From contig NZ_JAJHVV010000001.1 in the NCBI RefSeq assembly GCF_023145695.1, positions 372,001-436,000 on the forward strand: a stretch of DNA of 64,000 nt, written 5' to 3'. Below the pieces are notes generated by a model. The model was not told where the DNA came from. It saw nothing but the letters and a program-made list of their open reading frames with translations, and made no database searches. Both the position numbers and the translations under genes were made by a program. How positions within the stretch are numbered: position 1 is the stretch's first letter; each line of letters opens with the position of its first letter. This stretch comes from Vibrio amylolyticus. Lineage in GTDB: Bacteria > Pseudomonadota > Gammaproteobacteria > Enterobacterales > Vibrionaceae. Positions 19,234-28,152 of this stretch are shown piece after piece.

Positions 19234-21090
19234 TTACTGAGACACAATGTAGTAATCAATATCAGTATTTGCTCGAAGAATACTTAAGATACCAGAAAGG
19301 TCTTGTTGGTTATTCAGTTGAGTAAGCTGTGCGTCAACCTGAGATACAAATTGGTTGTCGATGTTTACTTCAACTTTATCCAGAGCAACAATCACGATGT
19401 TACCTTCAAAATCCTTAGCTTGACCATATACAGCGTTACCATCAACAGGTTTTGCCATAGAAAAAACCGTTTCAGCTAACGGGTCACGACGATCAATACT
19501 GGTTGATTCACTAAAGTTGAGACCATTTTGAGTTAGAACGCTATTATCGCCGTTTACTAACCCCTCAAGAACTGTCTCAGCAAGCTCAACCGCTTTTTGC
19601 TCACCTTTAACCTGCTTAAGTGCTTCAACTACTTGTTGTGAAACCTCTTCTAAAGGCAGAACTGTTTCATCGCGAATATCATCAACACGAACCACAATAA
19701 TATGCTCAGGTGCGATTTCTATAACCTCTGAGTTTAGACCATCCTCTTTCACTTCAGGGCTTAAGAGAGCCTGTATAACAGCTTGAGAACGTAAAACTTC
19801 TGGCGCATCTTGAGCAGAAATGAAGTCCGTTGCTTGAATCGGTTGCGCTACGGCTTCTGCAGCATCGTCTAAGGAATCTGGGTATTCAAACGCAACTCTT
19901 TCAAGTTCATTTTGTAACTCATAAAACTCATCAACCGCTTTTTGCTCAGCCAACTCAGTAGCGATTTCCTCTTTTACATCGGCCAGGGGCTGTGCTTGGG
20001 AGTCTTTAAGCTCGTCGAGTTTAATAATGTGGTAACCAAAGTTAGATTCCACCACTTCAGAAACATCACCAACATTAGCTAAAGAGAATGCAGCCTCTTC
20101 AAATGTTGGGTCCATAACGTCACGTTCAATCCAGCCTAGAGACCCACCCTCTTCTGCGCTACCAAAGTCTTGAGAATTGTCTTCTGCTAGCTTAGCGAAG
20201 TCAGCCCCAGAATTAAGCTCAGCTAACAAACTGTCCGCAAGCGCTTTATCACCTTGAACTAAGATATGGCTAACTTTACGCTGCTCTTCAGTTGAATACT
20301 TATTAATATTATCTTGATAGTACTGTTCAACGTCCTGCTCTGAAACATCCACACCTTGTTTTAGTTGCTCAGCAGAAAGTTCAATATAGCCAACTTTAAC
20401 TTGTTCAGGACGCGTGTAGCGAACTGAGTTTTCCTGGTAGAAAATGTCAATTTCAGCGTCGGACAACTCGATATTCTTCGCCATTTCCGCAACAGGAAGA
20501 GTAACAGTACGAACCTCACGACTTTGCATGATCAATTCGCTTTGCGCTTGTACTTCACCTTCTAATGAGAAGTCACTATTTTGCAGTGCGGTAAGAAGCT
20601 GATTACGAATTAGATCACGACGTAAATAAAGAGCGAAGCTTTCAGCAGAGAAGCCTGCACGACGAAGCGCTGCTTGGTAGATCTCTTGATCGAACTGGCC
20701 ATTGTTTTGAAACTGAGGCATTTCTAAAATCATGGTTCGAATTTGCGCATCACTAACACGTAAGCCAAGAGACTCTGCGTGTTGCTCTAAAAGTAGGTCG
20801 TTAACCATTCTGTCTAACACAGATTTACGAAACGACTCAACATAAGCTGGGTCAGCAAGCATGCTAGAGAAATAATCACCTAGCTGAGACTGCATGCGAT
20901 TGCGTTCATTTTGATAAGCTTGTTCAAAATCGCCGCGGCTAATTTCAGTATTGCCAACGGTCGCTGCTGAATTTGCGTTTCCGCCGATGATATAGCTACC
21001 TACACCAGCAAAAACAAATGAAAGGATAATAAGTCCAAGGACTATTTTAACAAAAGGGCCATTCACGCCTTCGCGAAACCGTTCCATCAT
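19234..21090 (-). CDS. ppiD: Periplasmic folding chaperone PpiD (parvulin-type)
   Basis: Inner-membrane-anchored chaperone near the Sec translocon that helps newly exported proteins fold. The 618-aa protein has one N-terminal membrane segment (about 15-35, IVLGLIILSFVFAGVGSYII) and a SurA_N-like chaperone region (residues ~40-220). A single parvulin domain spans ~255-360 (RKVSHILVQGDKALADSLLA; GGSLGWIERDVMDPTFEEAA; ESNFGYHIIKLDEL), followed by a long C-terminal domain. Length matches E. coli PpiD (623). Its place after hupB supports the call. Confidence 0.95.
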   Translation of the reverse strand: MMERFREGVNGPFVKIVLGLIILSFVFAGVGSYIIGGNANSAATVGNTEISRGDFEQAYQNERNRMQSQLGDYFSSMLADPAYVESFRKSVLDRMVNDLLLEQHAESLGLRVSDAQIRTMILEMPQFQNNGQFDQEIYQAALRRAGFSAESFALYLRRDLIRNQLLTALQNSDFSLEGEVQAQSELIMQSREVRTVTLPVAEMAKNIELSDAEIDIFYQENSVRYTRPEQVKVGYIELSAEQLKQGVDVSEQDVEQYYQDNINKYSTEEQRKVSHILVQGDKALADSLLAELNSGADFAKLAEDNSQDFGSAEEGGSLGWIERDVMDPTFEEAAFSLANVGDVSEVVESNFGYHIIKLDELKDSQAQPLADVKEEIATELAEQKAVDEFYELQNELERVAFEYPDSLDDAAEAVAQPIQATDFISAQDAPEVLRSQAVIQALLSPEVKEDGLNSEVIEIAPEHIIVVRVDDIRDETVLPLEEVSQQVVEALKQVKGEQKAVELAETVLEGLVNGDNSVLTQNGLNFSESTSIDRRDPLAETVFSMAKPVDGNAVYGQAKDFEGNIVIVALDKVEVNIDNQFVSQVDAQLTQLNNQQDLSGILSILRANTDIDYYIVSQ

Positions 21091-21167
21091 AATTTAATTG
21101 CTCTCTGAAGACGAAGCACCAAGCTTCGACATGAAAAATTATTTGCGTGATGATACCAGAAAAAGAA

Positions 21168-21190
21168 ATGCGCATCAGTAGGATGCGCAT
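21168..21190 (-). terminator. Terminator of hupB
   Basis: Perfect 9-bp stem ATGCGCATC / GATGCGCAT with a 5-nt loop, followed on the minus strand by TTCTTTTTC. Confidence 0.88.
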
Positions 21191-21262
21191 AAATATCATG
21201 GTCTATAAAGCGATTACTTAATCTTACAAAAGTAAGCTTTACAAAAGCCTAGATTGCAAAGC

Positions 21263-21535
21263 TTAGTTACAAGCGTCTTTAAGTGCTTTACCTGCTTTGA
21301 ATGCTGGTACTTTTGCTTCTGCAATTTGAATCTCTTCACCCGTTTTTGGGTTACGGCCTGTACGTGCTGCACGAGTGCGAACACTGAATGTACCAAAGCC
21401 AACTAAAGCAACCTGATCGCCAGATTGTAAAGTTCCACCTACTGCTTCAATAAAAGCGTCTAGAGCGCGGCCTGCTGATGCTTTTGAAAGGTCTGCGTTC
21501 TCTGCAATCTGTTCTACTAGTTGTGTCTTATTCAC
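21263..21535 (-). CDS. hupB: DNA-binding protein HU-beta
   Basis: Nucleoid-associated DNA-bending protein. The 90-aa sequence starts [20 protein letters not shown] and has the HU core [20 protein letters not shown] and the beta-arm [20 protein letters not shown]. The position between lon and ppiD is the conserved hupB site. It is terminated by the hairpin at 21168-21190. Confidence 0.97.
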   Translation of the reverse strand: MNKTQLVEQIAENADLSKASAGRALDAFIEAVGGTLQSGDQVALVGFGTFSVRTRAARTGRNPKTGEEIQIAEAKVPAFKAGKALKDACN

Positions 21536-21666
21536 TGTGATTCCCCTTTGTACTACCTGATTATTATTGTGTCGGTAGTTTCCGTTCCATTTACGTTTTT
21601 GAATATAGCTTAAGCCTTGATATGTATGGCTTGAGCCTTAGTTGATAACGTTAGCGTCCAAAAAAA

Positions 21667-21698
21667 ACGCTGACAAGCATTTTTAAGCTAATCAGCGT
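21667..21698 (-). terminator. Terminator of lon
   Basis: Minus-strand stem ACGCTGA / TCAGCGT extended by imperfect pairing (TTAGCT / ATGCTTG), then a run of seven T. It begins 35 nt after the lon stop codon. Confidence 0.9.
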
Positions 21699-21732
21699 AA
21701 TCTTTTACTTATTTTTGCTACACATCACTCTT

Positions 21733-24078
21733 TTAGGCGGTAACTTCAATGCCTGAAGGGTCACTTTCGAGTGCTACTTTCAGGACATCATCAATCCACT
21801 GCACTGGAATTACCTTAAGATCAGCAATTACATTGTCTGGAATCTCTTCCAAATCACGCTCATTGTCTTTAGGAATCAAGACTGTAGTTATACCACCTCG
21901 GTGCGCTGCAAGAAGCTTCTCTTTTAATCCACCGATTGGTAAAACTTCACCACGTAGCGTGATTTCCCCCGTCATCGCAACTTCTGCTTTAACCGGGTTG
22001 CCTGTTAGGCTCGAAACCAATGCGGTACACATTGCAATACCCGCACTTGGGCCATCTTTTGGCGTCGCACCTTCAGGAACATGAACATGGATGTCACGCT
22101 TTTCGTAAAAATCGGTATTGATACCCAATTTTTCAGCACGCGAACGAACGACCGTCATCGCCGCTTGAATAGATTCCTGCATGACATCGCCAAGAGAGCC
22201 TGTTTGTGTCAGCTTACCTTTACCCGGCATTGACTCAGTTTCAATAGTGAGCAGATCACCACCAACCTGAGTCCAAGCTAGGCCCGTTACTTGACCAACA
22301 CGATTACTTTCATCGGCTTTACCGAAGTCGTGACGCTGCACACCTAAATACTCTTTTAGGTTATCAATTGTCACAACAACAGATTTCAAATCTTTATCAA
22401 GTAAGATGTTCTTCACTGCTTTACGGCAAATCTTAGAAATTTCACGTTCAAGGCTACGAACACCCGCTTCACGCGTGTAGTAGCGAATGATACCGATGAT
22501 CGCAGAGTCTTCGATGGTAATTTCTTTCGCTTTAAGACCGTTACGCTGAACTTGTTTATCAAGCAGGTGACTCTTAGCAATATTTAGCTTCTCATCTTCT
22601 GTATAACCAGATAGACGAATAACTTCCATACGGTCTAGAAGAGGCCCTGGAATATCCATCGAATTTGACGTTGCAACGAACATCACATCCGAAAGGTCAT
22701 AATCCACTTCTAAATAATGATCATTGAATGCATTATTCTGTTCAGGGTCAAGAACTTCCAAAAGCGCTGATGAAGGATCACCACGCATATCAGAAGACAT
22801 CTTGTCGATTTCATCCAAAAGGAATAGTGGGTTCTTCACCCCTACTTTAGACATCTTCTGAATAAGCTTACCCGGTAGAGAGCCGATATAGGTTCGACGG
22901 TGACCACGGATTTCCGCTTCATCACGAACACCACCTAATGCCATACGCGTATATTTACGCCCTGTTGCGGCTGCAATTGAGCGTCCAAGGGACGTTTTAC
23001 CAACCCCAGGAGGACCAACAAGACATAAGATTGGGCCTTTAAGCTTATTAATACGGTTTTGTACTGCGAGGTATTCAAGAATGCGTTCTTTAACACGCTC
23101 TAAACCATAGTGATCTTCATTAAGTGTCTCTTCAGCTTTTGCTAAATTCTTCTTAACTTTCGAGCGTTTTGTCCATGGAACACCAACCATCCAATCAATG
23201 TAGCTACGAACAACCGTTGCTTCTGCAGACATAGGAGACATCATTTTAAGCTTTTGTAGCTCTTGCTCTGTCTTCTCTTTTGCTTCTTGAGGCATTTTTG
23301 AATCTTCGATCTTCTGCTTCAGAACCTCGAACTCATCAACGCCATCTTCCGTCTCGCCCAGCTCTTTTTGAATCGCTTTCATTTGCTCATTCAAATAGTA
23401 CTCACGCTGAGATTTTTCCATCTGCTTTTTAACGCGGCCACGGATACGCTTTTCGACTTGAAGTATGTCGATTTCAGATTCCATCTGTCCCATTAAGAAC
23501 TCTAAGCGTTGGATAACGTCTAGAATTTCAAGAACCTGTTGCTTATCGTCTAATTTCAGTGGCATATGCGCAGCAATTGTGTCAGCTAGACGCGCTGCTT
23601 CATCGATACCATTTAATGATGTCAGTACTTCAGGTGGAATCTTTTTGTTAAGCTTAATGAAACCTTCAAATTGATTGATCGCGCTACGTACAACCACTTC
23701 TTGTTCTTTTTCATCAAGATCGGGGGTTTCAAGAAATTGAGCTTCCGCTAGGAAAAACTCATTCTCTTTGAATTCTGTGATTTTTGCGCGTTGCTGCCCT
23801 TCCACAAGAACTTTAACTGTTCCATCAGGTAGTTTTAGTAGCTGTAAGATCGTTGCAACGGTGCCAACTGTAAATAGGTCTTCTTGCTCTGGCTCATCGG
23901 TATCCGCTTGCTTTTGTGCCACAAGCAGTACTTGTTTATTGTTATCCATTGCGGCTTCTAAGCAATGAATAGATTTTTCACGACCCACAAATAAAGGGAT
24001 AACCATATGAGGGTACACCACTACATCTCGTAGAGGCAGGACGGGGATCTCGATACGCTCGGAACGTTCCAAGTTCAT
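21733..24078 (-). CDS. lon: ATP-dependent protease La (Lon)
   Basis: Homohexameric AAA+ serine protease for misfolded and regulatory proteins. The 781-aa protein has the N-terminal substrate domain (IPVLPLRDVVVYPHMVIPLF), a coiled-coil linker (MKAIQKELGETEDGVDEFEV), and an ATPase with Walker A GPPGVGKTSLGRS (~355) and Walker B PLFLLDEIDKMS. The protease domain has the catalytic serine in EGATPKDGPSAGIAMC (~675) and the lysine in GGLKEKLLAAHRGG (~720). Length equals the usual ~784. It lies downstream of clpX, with a heat-shock-type promoter before it (24127-24153). Confidence 0.98.
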   Translation of the reverse strand: MNLERSERIEIPVLPLRDVVVYPHMVIPLFVGREKSIHCLEAAMDNNKQVLLVAQKQADTDEPEQEDLFTVGTVATILQLLKLPDGTVKVLVEGQQRAKITEFKENEFFLAEAQFLETPDLDEKEQEVVVRSAINQFEGFIKLNKKIPPEVLTSLNGIDEAARLADTIAAHMPLKLDDKQQVLEILDVIQRLEFLMGQMESEIDILQVEKRIRGRVKKQMEKSQREYYLNEQMKAIQKELGETEDGVDEFEVLKQKIEDSKMPQEAKEKTEQELQKLKMMSPMSAEATVVRSYIDWMVGVPWTKRSKVKKNLAKAEETLNEDHYGLERVKERILEYLAVQNRINKLKGPILCLVGPPGVGKTSLGRSIAAATGRKYTRMALGGVRDEAEIRGHRRTYIGSLPGKLIQKMSKVGVKNPLFLLDEIDKMSSDMRGDPSSALLEVLDPEQNNAFNDHYLEVDYDLSDVMFVATSNSMDIPGPLLDRMEVIRLSGYTEDEKLNIAKSHLLDKQVQRNGLKAKEITIEDSAIIGIIRYYTREAGVRSLEREISKICRKAVKNILLDKDLKSVVVTIDNLKEYLGVQRHDFGKADESNRVGQVTGLAWTQVGGDLLTIETESMPGKGKLTQTGSLGDVMQESIQAAMTVVRSRAEKLGINTDFYEKRDIHVHVPEGATPKDGPSAGIAMCTALVSSLTGNPVKAEVAMTGEITLRGEVLPIGGLKEKLLAAHRGGITTVLIPKDNERDLEEIPDNVIADLKVIPVQWIDDVLKVALESDPSGIEVTA

Positions 24079-24126
24079 ATTATTCTCTCTTCCGCTTTCA
24101 TATTTAACGTATGACTGATTATGATT

Positions 24127-24153
24127 ATATGGGGGCTAATAGTTGGGATTCAA
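24127..24153 (-). promoter_or_regulatory. Sigma-32-like heat-shock promoter of lon
   Basis: On the minus strand TTGAAT (24153-24148) and CCCCATAT (24134-24127) are separated by 13 nt, matching the sigma-32 pattern (CTTGAA, 13-15 nt, CCCCATnT). A start site near 24120 would give a ~40-nt leader before the lon ATG. It sits between the clpX terminator and lon, so heat-shock control can act on lon independently of clpX. Confidence 0.8.
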
Positions 24154-24166
24154 TAACAGAAATAAA

Positions 24167-24194
24167 AAAAGGAGGTAATTGATTACCTCCTTTT
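24167..24194 (-). terminator. Terminator of clpX
   Basis: Perfect 13-bp stem AAAAGGAGGTAAT / ATTACCTCCTTTT with a 2-nt centre, followed on the minus strand by a T-run. It is 20 nt after the clpX stop codon. Confidence 0.93.
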
Positions 24195-24214
24195 AAAACA
24201 AATGCCTAGATGCT

Positions 24215-25495
24215 TTAGTCAGCGCCTGCTGCTTGGTTATCTGTATTACTGTAAATCAGCAATGGTTCAGATTCCCCGTTAATTACCGTTTCATCGATAA
24301 CAACTTTACTCACATCAGTTGCAGATGGTAGCTCATACATTGTTTCTAGAAGAACGCCTTCTAAAATAGAACGAAGACCACGAGCACCTGTTTTACGGTT
24401 CATCGCTTTTTTCGCGATAGCTCGCAACGCATCCTCTCTAAATTCTAGCTCTACGTTTTCTAAGTCAAACAACGCACCATACTGTTTTGTTAATGCATTT
24501 TTTGGCTCACATAGAATTTGAATCAGAGCTTCTTCATCGAGTTCAGTCAGAGTCGTTGTTACCGGAAGACGACCAATAAATTCAGGAATTAACCCATATT
24601 TTACTAAGTCTTCAGGTTCTACTTTCTTAAACAACTCACCGATAGTACGAGTTTCATCTTTCGAGCGAACATCCGCACCAAAGCCAATACCACTACCCGT
24701 TTCAACTCGTTGTTCAATCACTTTATCTAGGCCAGCGAATGCGCCACCACAGATAAATAGAATCTTCGATGTATCAACTTGTAGGAATTCTTGTTGTGGA
24801 TGCTTTCGACCACCTTGAGGCGGAACTGAAGCAACAGTACCTTCAACAAGTTTAAGCAACGCTTGCTGTACACCTTCACCAGACACATCTCGTGTAATCG
24901 ATGGGTTTTCAGCTTTGCGAGAGATTTTATCAATCTCATCAATGTAAACAATGCCGCGTTCTGCTTTAGCAACGTCATAATCACACTTCTGCAGAAGCTT
25001 CTGAATGATGTTTTCTACATCTTCGCCAACATAACCGGCTTCAGTTAATGTCGTCGCATCAGCCATTGTAAATGGTACATCAAGGAAACGGGCAAGAGTC
25101 TCAGCCAATAGCGTTTTACCACTACCAGTAGGACCGATAAGAAGAATATTACTCTTACCTAACTCTACACCTTCACTCGTTGTATCGCCGTTGCGTAAAC
25201 GCTTGTAGTGGTTGTATACCGCTACTGCTAGCACTTTTTTCGCGTAATCTTGGCCAATTACATAGTCATCAAGGTGTTCACGAATCTCTTTTGGCGTTGG
25301 TAACGCCTCAGATTGCTTCTTAGGTAGAACGTCCTTGATCTCTTCACGAATAATGTCATTACATAAATCGACACATTCATCACAGATGTAAACGGAAGGG
25401 CCTGCGATTAGCTTGCGAACTTCGTGTTGGCTTTTGCCACAGAAAGAACAGTAAAGCAGTTTACTGCTACCACTCTCTTTGCTTTTGTCTGTCAT
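24215..25495 (-). CDS. clpX: ClpXP protease ATPase subunit ClpX
   Basis: AAA+ unfoldase that feeds substrates to ClpP. The 426-aa protein has the N-terminal zinc-binding domain ([15 protein letters not shown]...[12 protein letters not shown]; Cys near 16, 19, 38, 41) and Walker [17 protein letters not shown] (~115). The pore loop [15 protein letters not shown], Walker [12 protein letters not shown], and the IGF loop that docks ClpP ([12 protein letters not shown]) follow. It is 81 nt downstream of clpP on the same strand. Confidence 0.98.
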   Translation of the reverse strand: MTDKSKESGSSKLLYCSFCGKSQHEVRKLIAGPSVYICDECVDLCNDIIREEIKDVLPKKQSEALPTPKEIREHLDDYVIGQDYAKKVLAVAVYNHYKRLRNGDTTSEGVELGKSNILLIGPTGSGKTLLAETLARFLDVPFTMADATTLTEAGYVGEDVENIIQKLLQKCDYDVAKAERGIVYIDEIDKISRKAENPSITRDVSGEGVQQALLKLVEGTVASVPPQGGRKHPQQEFLQVDTSKILFICGGAFAGLDKVIEQRVETGSGIGFGADVRSKDETRTIGELFKKVEPEDLVKYGLIPEFIGRLPVTTTLTELDEEALIQILCEPKNALTKQYGALFDLENVELEFREDALRAIAKKAMNRKTGARGLRSILEGVLLETMYELPSATDVSKVVIDETVINGESEPLLIYSNTDNQAAGAD

Positions 25496-25576
25496 TCGCT
25501 AACCTCTTAGCCTTTACTCTTTATATTTGAGTGTATATCAAATCTACTCGAAATGCGTGGAGCTTTTAGGATTAAA

Positions 25577-26203
25577 TCACTCTGCATTTCGTGATAATAC
25601 TGAATCAACTAAGCCGTACTCTACTGCTTGATCCGCTGACATGAAATTGTCACGATCAGTATCACGCTCAACCACTTCTAAAGGTTGGCCTGTATGTTCA
25701 GCAAGTAGTTTATTTAGCTTCTGCTTAATTGTTAAAATTTCTTGTGCGTGAATCTGAATATCAGATGCTTGGCCTTGGAAGCCGCCCAATGGCTGATGGA
25801 TCATTACACGAGAGTTTGGTAATACGTGACGTTTACCTGGAGCACCACCTGCAAGTAGGAATGCGCCCATTGAACAAGCTTGTCCCATACATACAGTACT
25901 AACATTAGGCTTGATGTACTGCATCGTGTCGTAGATCGACATACCCGCCGTTACGCTACCGCCAGGAGAGTTGATGTATAGGAAAATATCTTTATCTGGG
26001 TTTTCTGACTCAAGGAACAACAACTGCGCAACCACAAGGTTTGCCATTTGATCTTCAACTTGACCAGTCAAAAAGATGATGCGTTCTTTTAATAAGCGAG
26101 AGTAGATATCATAAGATCGCTCGCCGCGGGAAGTCTGTTCAACCACCATTGGCACTAACGCGTTTAGAATCGGTGACATTGCATTTTGTTCTTGTAAGCT
26201 CAT
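25577..26203 (-). CDS. clpP: ATP-dependent Clp protease proteolytic subunit
   Basis: Serine protease forming the double-heptamer chamber used by ClpX and ClpA. The 208-aa protein has the catalytic Ser in [15 protein letters not shown] (~111), His in [15 protein letters not shown] (~136) and Asp in the [20 protein letters not shown] segment (~185). A short N-terminal propeptide precedes [20 protein letters not shown]. It is upstream of clpX and downstream of tig; a stable hairpin (26224-26257) lies in the leader. Confidence 0.98.
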   Translation of the reverse strand: MSLQEQNAMSPILNALVPMVVEQTSRGERSYDIYSRLLKERIIFLTGQVEDQMANLVVAQLLFLESENPDKDIFLYINSPGGSVTAGMSIYDTMQYIKPNVSTVCMGQACSMGAFLLAGGAPGKRHVLPNSRVMIHQPLGGFQGQASDIQIHAQEILTIKQKLNKLLAEHTGQPLEVVERDTDRDNFMSADQAVEYGLVDSVLSRNAE

Positions 26204-26223
26204 ATTCTTATGTCCCTAAAATA

Positions 26224-26257
26224 AATGGTCCGGATGATGAATATCATACGGACCATT
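26224..26257 (-). terminator. Long hairpin between tig and clpP
   Basis: AATGGTCCG / CGGACCATT (9 bp) continued after one mismatch by ATGAT / ATCAT around a 4-nt loop. On the minus strand it is followed by TATTTTAGGG, a weak T-run, then the clpP start 20 nt on. It may be a partial terminator for tig or a leader structure for clpP. A possible sigma-70 -35/-10 pair (TTGACT, TAACAAT, 18 nt apart on the minus strand) lies just upstream and overlaps its base. Confidence 0.7.
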
Positions 26258-26305
26258 GTTAGCAGAATAGTTCACATCAAGTCAACTACCTACGCAATAT
26301 ATTGC

Positions 26306-27613
26306 TTACTGAGCAGGTTGCTGCTGGTTCATTAGCTCGTTAAAGCCAACTTCTTTTTCAGTAACCTGAGCTTTGGAGATGATTGCATCAACAGCTTGCT
26401 CTTCTAGAGCTACGTTACGCATGTTGTTCATCATTTGCTCGTTTTGCTCATAGTAAGCAACAACTTCAGATGGATCTTCGTAAGCAGTCGCCATCTCTTG
26501 GATGATTGCTTTTACTTTCTCATCGTCAGCTTTTAGCTCTTCAGACTTGATCACTTCACCTAGAAGAAGACCAACAACTACGCGACGCTTAGCTTGCTCT
26601 TCGAAAAGTTCACGTGGAAGTTGCTCAGCAGCTTCTGGGTTACCACCGAAACGTTGTGCAGCTTGTTGACGTAGAGTAACGATCTCTTGGTCAATAAGTG
26701 CCACAGGAACGTCGATGTCGTTTTGCTCAACAAGACCGTCAATCGCTTGCTCTTTGATGCGGTTCTTAACAGCTTGCTTAAGTTCGCGCTCCATGTTCTT
26801 ACGAACTTCAGTTTTAAGAGCGTCAACGCCGCCTTCAGCTACACCGAACTTAGAAACGAACTCATCGTTGATTTCTGGTAGTTCACGAGCTTCAACTTTG
26901 TTTACTTTGATTGCAAACTTAGCTGCTTTACCTTTTAGGTTTTCAGCGTGGTAATCTTCTGGGAAGTTTACGTCGATTTCAAATTCCATACCTGCTGTTT
27001 TACCAGTGATACCGTCTTCAAAACCAGGGATCATACGACCTGCGCCCATTTCTAGAGGGAAGTTTTCAGCTTTACCGCCTTCAAACTCTTCACCGTCGAT
27101 AGAACCAACGAAGTCGATAGTTGCACGTGTGCCTTCTTCAGCAGCTGTGTCAACTTCTGCCCATGTAGCTTGTTGCTTACGTAGAGTATCGATCATCTCT
27201 TCTACGTCGCTGTCGTTAACTTCTACTGCTGGCTTTTCAACAGTGATGCTATCTAGGCCTTTAAGCTCAACTTCTGGGTAAACTTCAAAAGTTGCAGTGA
27301 AAACTAGGTCTTCGCCTGCTTTGTTTTCTACTGGAGCAAATGTAGGTGCGCCAGCTGGGTTTGTTTTTTCTTTAACGATAGCTTCGATAAAGTGACGCTG
27401 CATCACTTCGCCTAGTACATCTTGACGTACTGCTTGGCCGTACATCTTCGCTACCATTTTCATAGGCACTTTGCCTTTACGGAAACCATCGAAACGACGA
27501 TTTTTAGCGATGTTACGTAGTTCAGCTGTAACAGCATCTTCGATGTTCGCAGCAGGAACAGTAATATTAAGACGGCGCTCTAGGCCTTCTAGCGTTTCAA
27601 CAGTAACTTGCAT
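26306..27613 (-). CDS. tig: Trigger factor (ribosome-associated chaperone)
   Basis: Ribosome-bound folding chaperone with PPIase activity. The 435-aa protein has the ribosome-docking domain with the signature [15 protein letters not shown] (~38-52), an FKBP-type PPIase domain ([20 protein letters not shown]...[10 protein letters not shown], ~160-245) and the long helical arms to the C-terminus. Length is close to E. coli (432). It heads the tig-clpP-clpX-lon block. Its upstream neighbour is not the usual bolA but a 539-bp spacer followed by dctB on the other strand. Confidence 0.98.
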   Translation of the reverse strand: MQVTVETLEGLERRLNITVPAANIEDAVTAELRNIAKNRRFDGFRKGKVPMKMVAKMYGQAVRQDVLGEVMQRHFIEAIVKEKTNPAGAPTFAPVENKAGEDLVFTATFEVYPEVELKGLDSITVEKPAVEVNDSDVEEMIDTLRKQQATWAEVDTAAEEGTRATIDFVGSIDGEEFEGGKAENFPLEMGAGRMIPGFEDGITGKTAGMEFEIDVNFPEDYHAENLKGKAAKFAIKVNKVEARELPEINDEFVSKFGVAEGGVDALKTEVRKNMERELKQAVKNRIKEQAIDGLVEQNDIDVPVALIDQEIVTLRQQAAQRFGGNPEAAEQLPRELFEEQAKRRVVVGLLLGEVIKSEELKADDEKVKAIIQEMATAYEDPSEVVAYYEQNEQMMNNMRNVALEEQAVDAIISKAQVTEKEVGFNELMNQQQPAQ

Positions 27614-28152
27614 TTTTTAAACCTCAAAAGTGGCTCAGTAATCTGAGCAGGTGAGCCAACATATATATCTATAAGTAGCTGCATCTTTGTACGACATTGA
27701 TACCGTACTTAATTAAATTGAGCATCAACACTAGAATCATCTAGCGTTGGACTAATCAGTGATATCTTCACTTTCATTTGCATTTGCAATTGGATGCGAC
27801 ACGTCGAAACAACCACTTCAGCAAATAGAAGGTATCTCCTATTAGTCTCAGGACAAAATTTTAGACGCAGCATTCTAACGGGCGAAGAGCACACTGTCGA
27901 GCCGTTCACCGCTACAGGATGATGCATAAGTCTAATTTTTTAACTGACTGCTGTAATTTCCACCATCGGAAATTACACCTATGAATAAAGTGGGGCTGAC
28001 TAGGTCATTTTCAAGAGAATGTTTGGTTTTTTTTAGCAAAAATACCAAAAAGAGATCTTGCTCCTGTTTTAGACCGCAGAATCGATAACTTTTTGAGCGT
28101 CTATGTATACCAACAATTATCCTGTCGTTTCAGCTTAGCAAGGATGCGTACG
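27614..28152. other. Intergenic region between tig and dctB
   Basis: No convincing gene in 539 bp. It must hold the tig promoter (minus) and the dctBD promoter (plus). The clearest element is a perfect 10-bp inverted repeat, TGTAATTTCC / GGAAATTACA with a 6-nt loop, at 27952-27977. It has no T-run on either side, so it looks more like a protein-binding site or RNA structure than a terminator. A 72-codon minus-strand frame (27709-27927) has no recognisable content. Confidence 0.6.

Noticed and set aside
27709..27927. 72-codon minus-strand frame between tig and dctB
   Set aside because: No family features, no good ribosome site and composition like intergenic DNA.
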